From Sympetrum striolatum (taxonomy: Eukaryota; Arthropoda; Insecta; Odonata; Libellulidae), in the NCBI GenBank assembly GCA_947579665.1, contig CANPUZ010000063.1:310001-374000 (forward strand): a DNA stretch of 64,000 nucleotides, in the 5' to 3' direction. Below, piece after piece: positions 34,081 through 45,896 of this stretch (its first letter is position 1; every line of letters starts with the position of its first letter). The translations under genes and the position numbers were made by a program. The notes under the pieces are model-generated. The model was not told the DNA's origin, searched no databases, and was given only the letters and a program-made list of their open reading frames with translations.

Positions 34081-35330
34081 TTTCACTCCGATCTGCCGTC
34101 TTCACCACAAGATAAAATGTTTTATCTTCACATGGAACGAGAAAGTTTAATGCTGATATTTATTACTTTACGAAGCAAAACAAGATTGAAACTGTGCTAC
34201 GTCCACAACGTAGAGGCAAGCACATTACATTTACAAGCTTAAGGTGGTAAATTTCTAAATTTACTAAACACACAATAAAAACGAGATTCACGTCCTAAAT
34301 GCTTGCTATACAGCTAAAATATATTCCGGTGTCCAAACTTCGCCGTGGTAGTTCCGTTGACGAGTCGCTTCGACTCAATTTTTTCCCATCGCGATCACGA
34401 AAACTGTCGCGGAAGATGCACCAATGGTCCACGGAAGCTGTATCTAGGTATATCGATGCACCGGTGAAGATTTGTATCACTTTGAGGCACTTTGTGCACT
34501 TCCAAACACATTCTATATGTCCGAAAGCAGTTCAACGCTACGGTGACCAATACAAATAACCGGATTTTCTACTGTTTACGCTGTAACGACATTCACTGAT
34601 AGATTAAACGTAAACTATGAAACTTTTTGCGTCACTTGCAAAGGTTATTTCCTCCGGAACGCGTTTAAAATACGTTATTCGCGATTTTTTTCGGTCGGTG
34701 TAACGAACCACGTTATTTCAAGATCTTGAACACCATGCGCTTACTGGCCTTACTGGCTCCTGGCGGCAGCTGCCGGAACCAAGGAGAGGGGTTGGGGGAA
34801 AATAGCCGACGTACGAAATGCCGCATTGGGAACCAAAATATATGAAACAATATGTTTGGGCAATCATTTGGAAACTGTTCGGATCAAAAGAAACTTTTCG
34901 GGGGCGGTAAAGAAAGTTCTGGAAGCCGAGCTGCCGATGGATGTCAGAAAGATTGTATGGGGTCGAGAAAATAGGAAATTAAACACGAAATTCCGTGAGA
35001 TGACGTAGTAAAAACGTACCCAGTGACGATGGAGCTAGTTTAAACGTTTAAAAAAGCAGGATTTGATGTATTAGCGTACTGAAATAAATTCAAGTGGATA
35101 CCATTTGCTTACTCGGTTGCCAGGAACAACATTAGCGTTTGTACGAGTACGAGTTTGTAGATCCTTCATCATGACTATATTTTTACCGCGAATTATCTAA
35201 CATTTATGATTCGAAACAAATATCCTTAAATGCATTCGTGTAGACGATATATGAGAACAAATCAAAGTTCTCAATAAACTTATATGATAACAATCGTTGT
35301 TTTATACATATGATTATACGATGTCAGTAA
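34081..35330. other. Likely 5' flank of the ZAD gene; otherwise non-coding
   Basis: The stretch 34320-34560 is visibly richer in CG dinucleotides than its surroundings (TCGCGATCACG, CTGTCGCGG) and contains TATCGATGCACC (34452), a DREF/BEAF-like TATCGAT word. These features fit a promoter of the minus-strand gene that starts at 34080, but no defined core element can be fixed. Confidence 0.4.
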
Positions 35331-35520
35331 CTCCCGTAAGATATACAAATTTTTTAACTTTAATTTCATGCACTTCCCGACATAGGATTGGATCATATTT
35401 TTTTTAGTCGTTTAATGTCCATTGGGGTATTACATACAGATATTTGTTTGACCGAAGTATCCTTGGTTCGACTCGAATCATCTCCCGTTTAAGAAATGTT
35501 TGCAAAGTTCATTTCCATCG
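35331..35520 (+). repeat. Fragment of the modular GGTTCGA repeat family
   Basis: ATGCACTTCCCGACATAGG, then TCCTTGGTTCGACTCGAATC and CGTTTAAGAAATG repeat the CACTTCCCG / GGTTCGA / TTTAAATG block order seen in the ~1.1-kb units. The termini are absent. Confidence 0.5.
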
Positions 35521-35869
35521 ATTGCAGACATTTATTCCTTCGTTGAATTAAATCAGAAATAATGGTCGCACGAAATCGAGATGAATACCGAAAGGAAATC
35601 GAATGAAGATTCTTATTTTGGTCATAGAATATCGTATTCGAGTCGAAATAATGAGAATTGAGACAAAAATTAAGAGAAATTTGAGGGAATATTCCATTGA
35701 TAAAATTCAGTATAACGATATTCCTATAACCAATCAAACTTTAATGCCAACCATTTTGACCTGCATTTTATAAATCTAATAAACAACGTAGACAATTGTT
35801 TGCAACACATATTTGGAAAAATTTTAAATTTATTCCTATACTAATGGTATTATTTTCCTCTCTCCTGCA

Positions 35870-36560
35870 AGTACAAACGAAGTCAACTCTATAATTGTCA
35901 CTCTCAATTCTAAAAACTCATCTGGATGGGATGGCATCCTTTGTTCACTATTGAAAGGAAATATTAAGGACCAACATGTTTGTCCTATAACCCATCTAAT
36001 TCATGAATCCTTATCATCAGGGATCTTTCCTGATCAACTAAAAATAGCAAAATTGTGCCCATATTTAAAAAAGATAAGATATGAATAATTATTGCCCCAT
36101 CTCTGTTCTACCTGTTTATTCAAAAATCTTTGAGGCTGTAATTGCAAGGTGAATTGTCTCATACGTCAATAAGTATAATATTTTAGCTAAATCCCAATTT
36201 GGTTTTGTTAAGGGTACATCAACAGAGCATGCCATTTATAGCTTCATGAATTCTGTTCTGGAAGGTCTCAACAGACATGAAAATGTAATTGGTATTTTCT
36301 GTGATCTCTCCAAGGCCTTTGACTCAGTAGATCATTGTATCCTCCTACTAAAATAACATTACTATGGCATATTAGGGGTCGCTAACAACCTTATAAAATC
36401 CTATCTCTTTAATAGAAGGCAATATGTTTCTATTTACTCTAAAATAGAACAGAAGAAAGGTTTTTCTACTCTGTCACCTCAGAAGTTCCGCAAGGGTCCA
36501 CACACTTTACTGTTCCTCTTACACGTCAATGATCTTACACCTGGTATAAGTGCATGAAGT
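35870..36560 (+). pseudogene. LINE reverse-transcriptase fragment, heavily mutated
   Basis: The frame SKNSSGWDGILCSLLK, then ITHLIHESLSSGIFPDQLKI is the start of a jockey/CR1-type RT domain. Further blocks recur in shifting frames: YCPISVLPVYSKIFE, QFGFVKG.STEHAIY, DLSKAFDSVDH and VPQGSTLY. Many stops and frameshifts occur and the catalytic FADD box is not recovered. It is an old dead copy. Confidence 0.8.
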
Positions 36561-36868
36561 ATAAGCATCCCAGAAGAAAAATTGCCCTTATAAATAGGAT
36601 TGCCCTCACTTAATACAACAGCGTTAGTTCAATAACAGCAGAGAATTTATCAAATATTGGCATAAAATACACACTTCATCAACTCACAATAAAATATATT
36701 TACGTGTCCAATAGGTGCTGAGTAAATAGTATAAGTATATCTTGTTTAGGTTACATATACAAAGGTTGTTGTAAATAAAAACTGATAGGGCACAATAACA
36801 AAACAATAATTATAAGATAAATACAAATAGTATGAATCCAGTACATATAAAAATACTAACATATTTCA

Positions 36869-37589
36869 TACTATATATGCCGGCGTATAAGTCGACCCCT
36901 AAAATTTTGAGGTGAAATTCAGGTTTTATGTTCAGCGTATAAGTCGACCCAAAAAAATAAGGCATCACCACTACCCCAGCTCTATTTAGTGTAAAACTAT
37001 GAAATCTATGAATGTACGACAGCTTAAGGAATATTTACCACGTAAGATTAAGAGGCTATATTAAATATATATTAGAGAAATATTGGTAATATAGAGAGGT
37101 AATATCAAATCATGACATTGCTAAAACAACTTCCCTTAACTTCTGACGCTAAGTCGAATCATAACAATTATATAAACAAAAACAAACCTTGATGTGCTTA
37201 TTGATCTTCATTTGTAAAAAGAAAACATCAAAATATATATTAATTTTTTGTAAAATAAAAATACTTGTGAAGCAATGAACATAACTTGTGAAGAATAAAT
37301 ATGCGTCAATTTTTTTTATTCAAACAAACATTTACTTTTATATTTTATTTACATAAAAAGAAATTTCTTTTAAAGATACGAAATGGTTTTAATTTAAATC
37401 TTTTATTATGAAAACATGTCTTAACATACCATACTTTCAGCCACAATTGTATCTTGTAATGAAATTCCTATTCTTCCACATTTGACATTCCAAGGGGTTA
37501 AATTTTATTTTCGGTGTATAATTCGAACCCTAGTTCTTGAGATATCTTTTTAGGCTTCAAAGGTCGACTTATATGCCGGCATATACAGT
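36869..37589. mobile_element. MITE with TATATGCCGGCRTATAAGTCGACC ends
   Basis: Left TACTATATATGCCGGCGTAT and inverted right TACTGTATATGCCGGCATAT both continue AAGTCGACC. A further internal copy of CGTATAAGTCGACCC lies at 36939. It is 721 bp and AT-rich with no coding sequence. The phrase ATAAGTCGACC relates it in style to the 8245-8775 MITE. Confidence 0.75.
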
Positions 37590-38478
37590 AACACAAACAA
37601 ATAAGTATAGAGACGTGTAGGTTACAAATAAAATGTTTTTTTGTAAATTATTAACCCATTGTGCACATAAACATAATAAACATGTGTAAATTAAACTCAA
37701 ATGTTATAATATGAACAGAAATAAATTGAACATATTACTAAATTGAAATAATGTGCACATTATACAAAACGTAAATTGAATTCCATCAAATCGAAAAACA
37801 AAAATGTTCAATATCATTGTTAGTGAATAGCCAAGTTTTAAGACTTCTTGAAAATTTCATTATTGAAGCAGATTTCGTTGGGTAATTTTGAAAACATCCT
37901 TCGGCACTGCCAAATTTTCTGATTTCTCAATGTTTTGTATGCTATAAATGAGCAATGGGTAAACTAGGAATCCTATGAAATGGACTGTTTGCCCACCATT
38001 AGTGTTCATTCTTTCACTACAAAGAACAACAATCTCAACAACCTATAAGTTGAATCATGATGTACACAAAAATATAAGAATAATATTTATGCAACTAACA
38101 AGACTATAAATGCATTAAGTTCCTTAATACACAATCAATAATAATGTTAGTCTACAAATCCTACTTAATGTGTACTATGGTTATATTTACTCCAGGGTCA
38201 CATTTAATTTATAATATTGGCAATGTGCCTTGCCCTGATGATTTAAATTTGGTGTATCACTATCCTCAATGTTCAACAACTTTATGTTACTGTATTAAAA
38301 TAGGAAGAATCAGCAATATAAGTTATTTACGTGTAACTTTGTATCAGTCTCTAAAATGGGATTACCTCTGTTACTTCTTATTTAAGGAATTGCCTATCAA
38401 CATTTTATTTTCTACGTAATTAATGTACTTTAGGTTTTAAAAAAGTTATATACCATGCATTAGCAGTCTAAGTTAAAC
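37590..38478. other. AT-rich sequence, nothing recognised
   Basis: No exon, RNA gene or repeat border could be supported. Confidence 0.4.
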
Positions 38479-38664
38479 CATGGCATGGAATTTTGGGGAG
38501 CAGCTTACAACAATACGCTACAGCCTGTAATTATTTTGCTGAAAAGAATTATCAGATGTATTTGTTTAAAAAATAATCATGAACATTCTTTCCCTTTATT
38601 GTTATCCTTGAGTCATTTGTTTTTATTTAAGGTGTTAAAATTGCTGACTCTAAATTTAATTTAA
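38479..38664 (+). pseudogene. LINE ORF2 C-terminal fragment
   Basis: HGMEFWGAAYNNTLQPVIIL, then LKRIIRCICLKNNHEHSFPL and LSLSHLFLFKVLKL match the post-RT region of CR1/jockey-like LINEs (G..FWG......L..L.KR.IR). A likely 3' tail follows, ending AGCAATAAACTAAATTAACT near 39080-39100. Confidence 0.72.
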
Positions 38665-39122
38665 GAAAAAGAAATGTTTTTTTTTATTAAGTCAATTTTT
38701 ACTTTTTTTCAAGAAATGTTTTGTTTACTTAGGACCAAACATTTTTAATTTGTTACAAAATGATATAAAAAGTGCAAAATGCAAAAAAACATTTTTTAGA
38801 CTGGCTAAGTTTTGGTTTTTGAATGAGGGAATTCCAAGTCTTTCTTAAGTTTCAGTAGTTTCTTTTCTTAAATTTTATTATACATGTTTCTTTTATGTTC
38901 ACATCATTTTTTTGTATTTTAATACGTCAAATTATGAATTATGTGCTATCAGTTAATGCTCTTTTTGTTTGCAATGCATGAATGTACTCTTATTGTATGA
39001 TGATTGCCTCCACACAGGTGTCTTTTGTGGCAACCTAATGCTTTCTAAGCATTTTTTGTCAAATTTGATTTAATTTTGAAAGCAATAAACTAAATTAACT
39101 AAACTAAACATATAAAATTACA

Positions 39123-39552
39123 ATGTGGGGTCCCTCAACCAGGCTGATTGAAATTTTAAGAATTCAGAAGAAGATCATAAGAAGAATAGCAAATGCCCCT
39201 CGCAGAGTATCCTGCAATCCAATATTTCAAAATTTTAACTGTACCATCTATATATGTCTTTAATATCCTATTGTTTGTTAAAAGAAACATAAACAATCAC
39301 CAATTAAATGAGTCCTTTCATCACACAAAAAGGAAAATAGATCTACATTTACCAAGATCTCTCAATAAATTCAATGGAAGAGCCCCAAAAGTTATAAACA
39401 TGATAATATGCAATAAACTAACATCCAAAATTAAGGAGATTAGTAATTTAAAGACATCAAAGTATACCGTTCACAATTATTCAAAACTTGAAATATGTTT
39501 TCATTCAGTACAGGAATACTCAGAGGGATTTAGAATACGATTTTTACCTTGA
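39123..39552 (+). pseudogene. LINE ORF2 C-terminal fragment, second copy
   Basis: WGPSTRLIEILRIQKKIIRR and IANAPRRVSCNPIFQ are in one frame. After a shift near 39230, ILTVPSIYVFNILLFVKRN, HHTKRKIDLHLPRSLNKFNG and SKLEICFHSVQEY follow. These are the last ~130 residues of the same kind of LINE protein as at 38479. The proximity of the two copies may mean tandem 5'-truncated insertions. Confidence 0.78.
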
Positions 39553-40231
39553 CTTACCCTATACATACTTGTATTGTCTTTTGTCTGCATTGCATTTTTT
39601 GTCAAAATATGGAATATATTATTTTTATATTTGAAAAAATATTTTATCTGTAATGTCCAAATGGGCTACTTTTTCCATCATATTGATCAGGAAAAGAGGG
39701 CAAAACAACCCACCCTATTGCCTACCCATCATCCATAACATTTCTGTACATTTGGTGTTTTTTGAGTAATTTTGGGGAACTAAGGAACCATTTCCTCTGA
39801 TTCAAACACACTAAATCATTAATAAAAAGCATCATACAAGCATATATGTAATTTTATGCCATATAATCTTTCCGGAAGCATCATGAGACCATCAGGATAA
39901 AATTTTGCTTTTTTTCTAAAAAATTTAAAATTTAGACTAAAAAGCATAACCTGAAGATGAAATCCTATCCAGTTGTAATTCTTAATGGGCTATAAGAACC
40001 ACAAACTTAAAGCACTAGTCGCAGACAGATTTAGAAAAAAAAGTTTTTCAATCCTCCCTACTGTTAAGCATAGCTTGGGGAAAGTGTAATGGCCTCCTGC
40101 TAAAGCTGACAATTTAATGTAGAGCCTTTATAAGCGAAATCAGCGAAGAGCAGATAGAATAGCGGAAATTAGCAGATTACACTTTGTCAGTCAATTCCCA
40201 AACCACTGTCTTAACTTTTATATAACCCACA
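39553..40231. other. Non-coding sequence
   Basis: Contains an inverted relative of 17540-17600 (CTAGTGCTTTAAGTTTGTGG on the minus strand near 40000-40020). Otherwise AT-rich. Confidence 0.4.
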
Positions 40232-41567
40232 TCTATTATATATAATTCCTTCTCCGGATTAATTCATATAGATAAATAGGATACTAATTCACAGGCTAAA
40301 CCACAAGCGTCAAAGACTTAAAATTTTTACGACATATTTGCCATAACGTGAAACCCCCATAAAAAAGGTGACTTTGAACCTCAGTGTTATGGGTTCGATG
40401 CCTGAAGGCCCCAAAGTCACGATTTTCTCCATAAAGACACATTTCGGTGATTTTCAAAATTTTTTTGAGGCACTTCTTGGCAAATTAGACAGTTGAAATT
40501 CTAGAGTTTGCTAGAATCCATGAGTATCCATCAAAAACCATAAATACATCTGCGAGGATTATCCTTGGTTCAACTCTAGGTCAGGGCAAATATCTCATGT
40601 TTAAAATGAATTGTGGCGATTTTGAAAATCTTTTTAAATCACTTCCTGAGAAGATGGAAACTTAAAACTCGGCATGTAGATAGACATCATAAATAAATTC
40701 TGTGTATGCTTTTTACCATTTTAGTGATGGTTCGATCCCGGTGAGTTATTTACAATCCTCAATCCATTTCTTACGGAGATAACGGAAACCAATTTTCGGT
40801 ACTTCCCGTTATGATATCGACTTCAAACTTTGCATTAAATAAGATCAAGTCCTAACAAGACATTATATGTATTCACAGCTGCCAATAGGTCCAGGGTTTG
40901 ACACCAGGCATCTCTATGATTAGTTACTGATACAATTTTTAAGATTTTTTTTAACCCCTTCCCAATAACATACAAAACTTAAAACTTGACATGTGAATAA
41001 AGATCACAGATATATTTCATTTGTGGTGTTTTAGGTTTCCCTGATCGTCCTTGGTTCGATCCCAGAGAGCCATTTACATTACCGCATGCATTTCAGATGG
41101 GGATAATGGAGACTTAATTTTGGACCTTCCCAGTATGATATCAACCTAAAAATTTGAATCAAATAAGTTATATTTCTAACAGAGCGTAATATTTATTCAC
41201 ATCTTCCAACAGATTCTGGGTTTGACACCAGGCATCTCTACTATTTAAAAACGTATGGTGGGAATTTCTAATTATTTAAGATCCGGTTTCAAAAAGTATT
41301 TAAGCTTCATCCTGATAATATAGGGAATACAGTCATAGGGGTCATGGGAAACATGCTCTTTTTTCTTTGCATCTATGAAACTGACACCAAATGTGTGTGA
41401 GTTTTTTGCCAGCTGGATGCAAATTTCTCTTATTTAAAATACATTGCGTTGATTTTCAAGAATATTTTCAATCCCTTTTTTTTTCCTTTGAGGACCTTAT
41501 CGAATTGATGTAGACTTGAGACTTGTAATATCAATATGCACACAAAATGCAAGCAACTTTTAGTCGT
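40232..41567 (+). repeat. Modular ~1.1-kb repeat, dispersed copy (unit 6)
   Basis: Leader CCTTCTCCGGATTAATTCAT and the GGATACTAATTCACAGG block open it; AAATGCAAGCAACTTTTAGTCG closes it with a decayed hairpin. GGTTCGATGCC, GGTTCAACTCT, GGTTCGATCCC and GGTTTGACACC motifs are evenly spaced. It carries an extra pair of modules relative to unit 4 and is more diverged, so it is an older copy. Confidence 0.8.
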
Positions 41568-42621
41568 ATATAGATATTCATAACAATATGACAGCTTCTG
41601 TAACTGGTGCTGTAGATGGAACCTGTTTCCCAATCCTTCCAAGTGCAAAATCATATCCTTTGGCCAAAAGAAAAATGTACATCATTATTTGAGAAGTTTA
41701 AAGTCTACAAAAGCTGTCTTTCCTCCTCTTGCTTACGGAGAGTCAGATAAAGCAAGAAAGGAACGCCTCACTATTGTTGTACCCAAAGCGTTATTCTCAC
41801 ACAATCAATCAGCAAAGGGCTTGTTCCTATCACAGCCATAGGAATTCTGAGAAAAGGGAGTCTTATAGCTTGTGAAGCAGTAAATAGAGGGCTAAGGAAT
41901 GGAAGAGGAAATCATTTAAATCAAAATTGACTCTTAGAACAACCAACATTTATTTCAACTCCTTTCCATCCATTTACCATCCAATACGTTCATAAAATAC
42001 ACATAACAATTTTGTCACATTAAAACAGTGCACCAATCACAGTCAAGAAGGTAGAAAATAGTATTCTAGGAAATAGTACAGAAAAGAATCAGACAAAGAA
42101 TGAAACCTGTTGATCAGACAACCAATTAGGATGGTCTCAATACATATAAAAATACAAACATTTATTCAATTCTCAGTAGTGTAGAAAGATAGTTTTTCTC
42201 ATATCCTAAATGTGCTCTCTTATGTAGTAACGATTGAAGTTCAAAACAGGTTGAACATATGTAAATGCGCCATTGATGCAAGATTTACTGTACTGATATG
42301 GAACACTGTTTATTAAAACAAACCATAGAAAAGTTATTACTTTCTGCCACTATTTATCTGGTAAGTCATCCACCAATTCTACACCTTTCAAAAGTTGTCT
42401 GAAAATACTTAACATAATGACTTGACCGATTAAACTAATATCACGACTAATAATATTGCAATTTCATATGACAGAATCCCTTATATAAACAATAATCATT
42501 TGAAGAAGTTTATAAAAATCAAATAAGAAAACTACCTAACCCAAAGATGGCTTCGGCAAAATGCTGATGTCTGATTTCTCAGTTATTTGAGTAATAACTG
42601 GATAATGGAACTGTATTGAAT
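41568..42621. other. Non-coding sequence, nothing recognised
   Basis: AT-rich throughout. No homologous frame or repeat end identified. Confidence 0.4.
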
Positions 42622-42624
42622 TAG

Positions 42625-43733
42625 GCCAGGTGGCCACCGAATGCAAAGCGGCGCTGCATTGAGCGGGACAGAGTGACACGGAGCAAAGCTCAGCTAAGTT
42701 TAGTCTCCGAGGGTCTATTTATTTATTTAGCTAATAGTTTTCAACAACACTCGAGTACACTTTTCATTTTGTAGTGACGGAACTGATAGTATAAATAGTT
42801 CTTAGTTTAATATTAGTACTTAGATAAATTATTCCATAAACAGCATCACAAAACTTAATCACTTTACTCACATAAGCATGGCAATTAAATTTTTCTTCAC
42901 CCTTCATCCAACGTCTAACTTTTGCTGACCGGTAAATATCTCGGAGAGGAGCACAAGCCATTTTTAAACCTCCTTCAAATAGTCGTATTTTTATTCTTTT
43001 TAATGGTGCATATATGAATATCCTACCATTAATCGTTTTAACGCTATGGTTTTTAATCTGGTATTCCTCTGAGATCATTAACCACCAATGATGTCACAGC
43101 ATCAGTTTTCTTATTTTCAAAACCTGATCTGCATTCAATGATTAAATTGACAAAAAAATTTTCTTGGCTGTAGTGAACCTTATCGACCTGAACGACATTT
43201 TCACAATGATTGCGTTCCGCTAAGACAAGTGAATATCTTAAATTGGGACTTAATTGAAGTGTAACCACATTGTAAGTAATTAAATTAGTGGTGGTCCAAC
43301 CACAATTATCATAGATTGACTGAAAGTGATCACTTTTTGTGAAATAAAATCGGTCATCAATAATTACATTAATGTTTCCGAAAGAATGCTGTAATTGGGA
43401 ATTAATCACACCTTTCAGGCTTGTGAACAGGAATCCTTCATATACTGATATCAATTCAGATATTGCCAAGGAAAGAAGCAAGAGGCTACCCCCTCCACCT
43501 CTATTGTGTCAAAGGCAGTGGAGGGGGAAGCTGACTTTGCTTCAGCACGAACCACGGTCGTTCGGAAGATGAGCCTAAAGAAGCTGAGTGATGCCACAAT
43601 TCTCAGCTCAACTCGGCTTTGTATCTGGTGGCTGCAGCTGCATTCAAAAGTATAGTTTCTATTGTGAAAACGTAATCCACTTGGCGTGACTTCACTCAAC
43701 TTAGCTTCGCTTTGCATTTGGTAGTTACCTGGC
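42625..43733 (-). mobile_element. 1.1-kb TIR element with TAG target duplication, family unknown
   Basis: Left end GCCAGGTGGCCACCGAATGC and inverted right end GCCAGGTAACTACCAAATGC continue AAAGCG in both. TAG flanks both sides (42622-42624, 43734-43736). The inverted ends extend about 60 bp with decay (TGAGCGGGACAGAGTGACAC vs TGAGTGAAGTCACGCCAAGT). A second inverted pair, CCCCCTCCAC / GTGGAGGGGG, lies at 43490-43535. A 3-bp duplication recalls PIF/Harbinger or CMC types, but the target is not the usual TWA and the protein is not a known transposase to me. Confidence 0.72.
42764..43481 (-). CDS. Unrecognised protein inside the 42625-43733 element, two overlapping frames
   Basis: Frame A (43481-43053) gives SVYEGFLFTSLKGVINSQLQ, IYDNCGWTTTNLITYNVVTL and FVNLIIECRSGFENKK. 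Frame B (43078-42764) gives SVKTINGRIFIYAPLKRIKI, KMACAPLRDIYRSAKVRRWM and KFNCHAYVSKVIKFCDAVYG. The second frame takes over as the first stops, with 25 bases of overlap, so one base change could join them into about 235 residues. I recognise no catalytic motif, zinc finger or helix-turn-helix. It may be a second ORF of a non-autonomous derivative or a captured host fragment. Confidence 0.4.
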
Positions 43734-43736
43734 TAG

Positions 43737-44928
43737 AGTCACTTAAATAATAACTTGTTTGCATGTTAACAATGGAATTGCCAAAGTAACAGAATTAAAA
43801 AAATTGCAATTATATACATTGAACTATGAATCAAATTTAGAGATTAAATAGGAAATTACTGATGATGTTTTTGAATTAACCAAAACTTTTGAAACAACAT
43901 ACCTAGGAAAAATGCAATTCCACTACATAATACAATTAAGTAGGAATTAAATATAAAATATTTTTAAGAAAGAAAAAATCTCACTGATATATCATAAAAA
44001 AATATTTTTTTCCTTGCGATGTAACTCTCCATAGGATAGGATATATTATATAGATGATATAATTTCTCTATAAATTGTTTATTTGCATAGATTCTTTCAG
44101 TGGACGACTTACAAGGAGAGGTCATGAGATTGATGTTCGGGATTTCGATGAGACCTATTACATATTGAAGTAGACAAAGCGAAAGTAAAAAGTGAGAAAG
44201 GTTTTATCTGCATAGGCCTTGGTTCCTGAGAAAATTGACAATAAAAATATCGTTTTTTGTTTATTATCCTACGTAGGTATGCTTCCCTGCATAGCAGTAT
44301 ATGCGCCCATTGCCAGCTGTGAATGAATGGAAAGCGTACAGGTGAGCTAAATGGGAATTCATAGAAAGAAAACATTCAGATTGAAGACCTTCAGGACATT
44401 TTGACCAGAGAAAGCCAAACACTGACATCAGAAAACCACCCACTATTTCTAGGCCTACAGCTGCTTCCAAAGGCAGACAAGTGAACAGGCATGCATCCCA
44501 TAAAGAGGTGCCTAAGTTAATGATAACTTCTACTGGTCTATCTAAACATCCACACAACTATATGCATCAATAACTTCTCAGAGCCCAAAACATAGGCCTT
44601 CCATAGTTAACCAATCACCACAATGGTAAAAGAATTGGTTTCTATACACATTTACATAAATATATTTGTAAACATATGAATATATATCTATGCATGTGAT
44701 AAATTGATATTGATCACATCTATATCTAACTTCAAGTACTATGCTTCATAAATTCTCTGCAACTTTGACAGTGTTTCTATAGAAACAATGATCAACTACT
44801 AAAGTGTTCAAATCACAATAGTTGTTTTTTCAAAACCCCCTTCCGATTATATCCCTGCTACTGATAGATTATCCTATCACAATCTTGGATTTTTCACTGC
44901 TTATAAACACTTCTAATTTACCTATTGT
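43737..44928. other. Non-coding sequence, nothing recognised
   Basis: Open frames at 44109-44557 on the minus strand have no recognisable homology or splice borders, so I do not call them. Confidence 0.4.
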
Positions 44929-45657
44929 TAGGGACATGCAAAAGGTGGGGTTATTTTGTAGCCAAAAGTGGTGATATTTTTTTACTAAAGTGGTGTTATT
45001 TTACCATGAAATCGATGTTATTTTAACGACAAAATAATTGATGTTGATTGAGTGCCATGCTTTTAATGGGCCCACCCATTGCCCTGACTTTTGGATGCTA
45101 TTGACTAGGGATAATTTAATAATAAACATGGAGTATTGACTAAATTCACATTATATATATTTTATTCTTCACATATTCAACTTATATAAAGAGACAAATT
45201 ACGTCTGTAGTTTCAAATGAAACAATTTTCATCGTGGTCAAATTGTCTTCTTTTAGATTTGTTCTCCTATCTGATAAGACTGTGCTATAGCAGGAAAGAA
45301 ATCTTTCTGAGTCCACATTTGCACATGGGGTCCAAATTGCTTCCAGGCACTTAAATGCAAACAATGTCTCAGACAATTTGAGCACCTGCATTACCTTAAT
45401 TATATCCACTGAACCCTGGGAATTTTACTTTTGTAGTAATTGCTGCAATTCTCCAAACCCCAACATCAACTTCTCTGTCTCCATTGACTCAAGGCCATGA
45501 ACTTTTTTAAATTTTGCAATTAAGTCGGGGTTCACCTCTGGATTCAGAACTTCTTGGGGATCAAAAACTGAGATATTTCCAAATATTTTTCTGCTTGGGT
45601 CTTCACCATAAGAGAACTAAGTTTGGTTGATGCCTTTAAAGCCGTCTGCATTAGTAA

Positions 45658-45856
45658 TGTCGCGTTTGCACTTAACATAAGAACAAACACTGTTCTCCTG
45701 CCGAACTTTCGCACTCACAATTGTCGGTCCTCTCTCTCTCGCTCCCCTGCTCACTCACTAACCCTCCATCTCATCCCTCACTCACTCACTCTAACTGTAC
45801 CCTCCTGAGGCCCTAGTGGACCCCGGAGGTACTACAAGGACAGGGCTTCCGCGACA
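45658..45856 (-). repeat. Gypsy 3' LTR, 199 bp
   Basis: Starts TGTCGCGTTTGCACTTAAC and ends CTTCCGCGACA as written on the plus strand. CT- and CACT-rich in the middle. A purine-rich tract (45857-45882 read on the minus strand: GAAGGTCAGGAAGGGCCGAG) lies just inside it as candidate polypurine primer. Confidence 0.93.
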
Positions 45857-45896
45857 CTCGGCCCTTCCTGACCTTCCACTCGGTCCCCGAGTGATG

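Noticed and set aside
34299..34559. 86-codon plus-strand frame upstream of the ZAD gene
   Set aside because: It lies in the CG-richer probable promoter on the opposite strand and matches nothing. It is best explained by fewer stop codons in less AT-rich DNA.
42625..43733. Firm assignment to PIF/Harbinger from the 3-bp duplication
   Set aside because: TAG is not the usual TWA target and no Harbinger nuclease or Myb motif is visible.
44109..44557. Two overlapping minus-strand frames of 88 and 97 codons
   Set aside because: No recognisable domain, no splice signals and no repeat context. Chance frames are common at this length.
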